Below, piece after piece: positions 61,723 to 64,000 of a DNA stretch of 64,000 nucleotides (its first letter is position 1; each line of letters starts with the position of its first letter). The position numbers were made by a program, and so were the translations under genes. The DNA comes from Cellvibrionaceae bacterium (GTDB taxonomy: Bacteria > Pseudomonadota > Gammaproteobacteria > Pseudomonadales > Cellvibrionaceae): positions 186,001 to 250,000 of the forward strand of contig JAGKWU010000003.1 of NCBI GenBank assembly GCA_021151695.1, in the 5' to 3' direction. A model generated the notes under the pieces. It ran no database searches. It saw only the letters and a program-made list of their open reading frames with translations, and was not told the DNA's origin.

Positions 61723-62886
61723 TTAGGAAAGTGCACCCTGAGTTAAGTCTGCGTCATCTACGGAAATTTCGTTAGCTGGCACATCTGACAGGAGAGCGAA
61801 GACGTGATCGAGCATATCGTAAAGCCCCCAGATCTCCCGATCCTCCATCTTGAATTGACAACCACCATCAATCATTTCCTGCCGGGAATAAATGGCCGTT
61901 GGCCAGGTCGATGGATCTTTATTTCTCAGGGTACAAAGGTGATGCCAGTCATGCGCAGGCAAATCGCCGACCAGGCAACCAAAACGTATCGGGGCGTGAA
62001 TGAAAAGCGCGCGCAATCCCCAAATTAACCAATTAAAGAAAGTCCCCTGTTCCGGTGCAGGGTCCCCAAGAAAACGCCCCCAACAACGATCGGCATAATC
62101 GTGATCATTATCAGGAGACTCCTCACTGAGCATCCACGCATGCTCGGTGATAAATTGCAGCAGCGCGCTGATGTTATAAATCAGAAACATCGGCACCCAC
62201 AGCACGACAATCACAGTCCACCAAACTGAAACCATGAGTGGCAATGACAACAACAACCCCAACCACAATATGCTGGCCCATCGCCAGGAACCGGTACGGT
62301 TGATCACATTGGAAGTAACGCGCATCTTCAAAAAGGTGAAATGCAACTTGGGTGAAAAAATAATCAGGAAAAGATTTCGCCAAAGTGCAGGTCGTGACAA
62401 CCCCGGCTTGAAGCCAAACGAATACAAGGTATTTGCATCAGAATCTTCAAGCGTCGTAAAGTTATCGCGATTATGGTGCCCCAAATGATCACGGCGATAT
62501 TCCTTGCCATTCTGCACAAAGGCTAAAATGGTGAGGAACTCCAACATAAAATCGTTGTAGCGAGCATTTTTGTGAAAATAAGTTCTGTGAACACAATGAT
62601 GCGCAAAAACCACTTGTATTTTTCGCAACTGGCCCACACACAGCACCCAGATAACCGGCAATATTGCCCAACCCCAATAGGGTGACTCGGCCAATAAATG
62701 GATATTAAAAATAACCAGGGAAATCACCAGGGACGTGCCAATAAAGAAACTTAAAATCGGCCGCATAGACATCAACGGCTTTTCTTCTGGCAGGGGCTTT
62801 CCTGTAAACAAGGTGATCAAGGGTTGGAACACTGGCGGAAATCGCTTCAAGGATTCGCGAATCCCTTTTCTGTAAACATGACTCAT
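61723..62886 (-). CDS. Membrane-bound fatty-acid desaturase-like diiron enzyme
   Basis: 387 aa. Three histidine boxes for the diiron site: HRTYFH (100-105), HLGHH (134-138) and HDWHH (312-316), plus His249 in ITEHAW. Hydrophobic spans lie near 45-85 and ~205-245. It belongs to the FA_desaturase superfamily (desaturases, hydroxylases, acetylenases), which draw electrons from rubredoxin- or cytochrome-type carriers; a rubredoxin is encoded nearby. It follows the KASIII-like gene by 16 bp. Desaturation, hydroxylation or triple-bond formation cannot be told apart here. Confidence 0.88.
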   Translation of the reverse strand: MSHVYRKGIRESLKRFPPVFQPLITLFTGKPLPEEKPLMSMRPILSFFIGTSLVISLVIFNIHLLAESPYWGWAILPVIWVLCVGQLRKIQVVFAHHCVHRTYFHKNARYNDFMLEFLTILAFVQNGKEYRRDHLGHHNRDNFTTLEDSDANTLYSFGFKPGLSRPALWRNLFLIIFSPKLHFTFLKMRVTSNVINRTGSWRWASILWLGLLLSLPLMVSVWWTVIVVLWVPMFLIYNISALLQFITEHAWMLSEESPDNDHDYADRCWGRFLGDPAPEQGTFFNWLIWGLRALFIHAPIRFGCLVGDLPAHDWHHLCTLRNKDPSTWPTAIYSRQEMIDGGCQFKMEDREIWGLYDMLDHVFALLSDVPANEISVDDADLTQGALS

Positions 62887-62902
62887 GGATTCCTCCCTGG
62901 TT

Positions 62903-63814
62903 TTAATTAAGTGTCGGTGTCAGGGACACACGGTAAACGCCAACGCTTCTACTGTTGGGTGCCAGTAAAATTCCATCGCCAACAAGATGGCTTGCACTAT
63001 CACTCAACGTTTTATTGATATTGATAAAAATATCGGACGCCAAGCAGTGGCCCAGCTCATAATCACAGAATATTGAATCCGCATTTATGCCAAAAGCTTT
63101 CGCTATTTCATGGCCATAAAGTTGATTCATATTGTGGGAAATCACAAACTGCGGCGAACCACCATCCACAAATAGCTGGGCAGTCAAATCCTTGGCTATA
63201 GTTAGCAAGCTATTGAGCTTCGCCCCAAGATCATTGGGGTCAAAGTTCTCATCTGGCTTTAACTCCAGGTGACGAATAGCGCTGTTGATCAGTGATAATC
63301 CGCGCGATTGACAAGAAACCACCACAGCAGAGGCTCCATCGCTGTGAACGTAGGAATCCTTTAACACCCGCGGGATTTTTGAAGCATCCACATCATCGGC
63401 AATGACAATAAGAACGTTGCGCGCATCACCGCTGTTAATAAGCGAGCTGGCGGTCTTCAAAAGCGGAATACTATCTCCACAATTTTGAAAACCCACCAAC
63501 TGTACGTAAGCGTCCTTAAGTGCTAATTGCGATAAAAGATCCTGCCCAAAGTCTTTGGAAAAATGATCAGATCGCAACGAGTTGCTTCCAATAAGCAGCA
63601 CATCTACTTCATTCGCCGCTATGCCAGACTGTTGCAGAGCAGTTCTCGCCGTATTAACCGCAACATCAATCAACGGCTGATTTAATTTATAAAAGCCACT
63701 GGCACCACGTGTTAACAGCGACAAAATAGTCCGTCGCGACTCACCTTCATCAGCGAGTGACTGGGTCTTTATATAATCCCCAAGAGTGTACGCAGAACTT
63801 ACGATGCCAGGCAT
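62903..63814 (-). CDS. KASIII/FabH-like thiolase-fold synthase with Cys-His-His site
   Basis: 303 aa. Catalytic Cys112 lies in VGFQNCGDSIPLL and is at the same number as in E. coli FabH. His227 (FVISHNMNQ) corresponds to FabH His244. The third residue, Asn274 in FabH (YGNTSAAS), is replaced by His256 in ELGHCLASD. The enzyme may therefore condense or transfer acyl groups with altered chemistry, as in several natural-product KASIII relatives. The sequence is shorter than FabH (317 aa). The start overlaps the end of the upstream gene by 16 bp. Confidence 0.82.
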   Translation of the reverse strand: MPGIVSSAYTLGDYIKTQSLADEGESRRTILSLLTRGASGFYKLNQPLIDVAVNTARTALQQSGIAANEVDVLLIGSNSLRSDHFSKDFGQDLLSQLALKDAYVQLVGFQNCGDSIPLLKTASSLINSGDARNVLIVIADDVDASKIPRVLKDSYVHSDGASAVVVSCQSRGLSLINSAIRHLELKPDENFDPNDLGAKLNSLLTIAKDLTAQLFVDGGSPQFVISHNMNQLYGHEIAKAFGINADSIFCDYELGHCLASDIFININKTLSDSASHLVGDGILLAPNSRSVGVYRVSLTPTLN

Positions 63815-64000
63815 ATTGTCCGTCCATTACCATAGGTTGCTGTGTGCCAATTAAGAGAGTCAGGTGTGCCATGCACATAAATATTTTTAAGCTGCTCTTT
63901 AATAGCGTTTACCGTATGCTCTTCAGGTGAAACAAAATAGGATTGCCCGTTGTGTAACAGTGAGCTGACCTTACCCACACCAAGCGCTGTGGCAGTGATA
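63799..64000 (-). CDS. C-terminal 66 residues of an upstream cluster gene (truncated by window edge)
   Basis: The frame read from the right edge is open to the TAA at 63799-63801 and contains GVGKVSSLLHNGQSYFVSPE and ends GNGRTICLAS. It overlaps the KASIII-like gene by 16 bp, so it is co-translated and part of the operon. The S-YFVSPEEHTVNAIKEQL stretch vaguely resembles the tail of short-chain dehydrogenases of the 3-oxoacyl-CoA reductase group, but this is too short to name with confidence. Confidence 0.55.
   Translation of the reverse strand, partial: ITATALGVGKVSSLLHNGQSYFVSPEEHTVNAIKEQLKNIYVHGTPDSLNWHTATYGNGRTICLAS

Overview
The window looks like a chromosomal segment of a Cellvibrio-type gammaproteobacterium (family Cellvibrionaceae or close relatives). 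The reasons are the conserved gammaproteobacterial gene orders (proA-nadD-rsfS-rlmH-mrdA-rodA-mltB-rlpA-dacA-ybeD-lipB-lipA; tsaD/rpsU-dnaG-rpoD), a large TonB-dependent receptor, a secreted two-domain protein joined by a pure serine linker, and moderate GC content. The genus is inferred from style and gene order, not from a search.

Layout. 1-2.65 kb: 5' part of a GntR-like LacI repressor gene divergent from gluconokinase gntK with a palindromic operator between them, then a Gfo/Idh/MocA oxidoreductase. 2.7-9.2 kb: an exported DUF3857/transglutaminase-like protein, a TPR lipoprotein, a type II NADH dehydrogenase and an MFS transporter. 9.3-12.8 kb: a TonB receptor on the minus strand with a long AT-rich upstream region. 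12.8-25.2 kb: the cell-elongation, lipoate and ribosome-maturation cluster, all on the minus strand, with an 83-bp inverted-repeat element between lipA and lipB. 25.4-30.1 kb: a glycine-zipper lipoprotein, a PepSY protein, a PhoP/PhoQ-like two-component system and a DegV protein. 30.2-33.6 kb: galE, a TorF-type porin-like protein and an EamA transporter preceded by a small ORF and a strong terminator. 33.8-37.8 kb: cca, a CorA-type transporter and a poly-Ser DUF3616 protein. 37.8-44.6 kb: folK-folB-tsaD facing rpsU-dnaG-rpoD. 44.8 kb: a CAT-anticodon tRNA, best read as tRNA-Ile2.

45-55.7 kb is a defence island directly behind that tRNA. It holds hsdM-hsdS-prrC-hsdR-fic in one tight operon: a type IC restriction system carrying a PrrC anticodon nuclease whose catalytic triad lies within one residue of the numbering in E. 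coli PrrC, plus an autoinhibited Fic enzyme. HsdS contains the 12-bp TAEL repeat known to set target spacing in EcoR124-type enzymes. Behind it are a structured leader in front of an 86-aa protein and a winged-helix/nucleotidyltransferase pair resembling a toxin-antitoxin module, bounded by a decayed copy of the 86-aa gene.

55.8-64 kb: an exported EEP-family nuclease/phosphatase and then, on the minus strand and running off the window, a probable biosynthetic operon. In transcription order it contains a truncated gene, a KASIII-like synthase with Cys-His-His instead of Cys-His-Asn, a membrane desaturase, an EamA exporter, rubredoxin, a rubredoxin-reductase-like flavoprotein and an acetolactate synthase pair. 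This set resembles an acyl-chain desaturation pathway with its own electron supply. The accessory acetolactate synthase is unexpected there. The most promising systems are the Prr/Fic island, the possible RNA switch at 53.76-53.97 kb and this terminal cluster.
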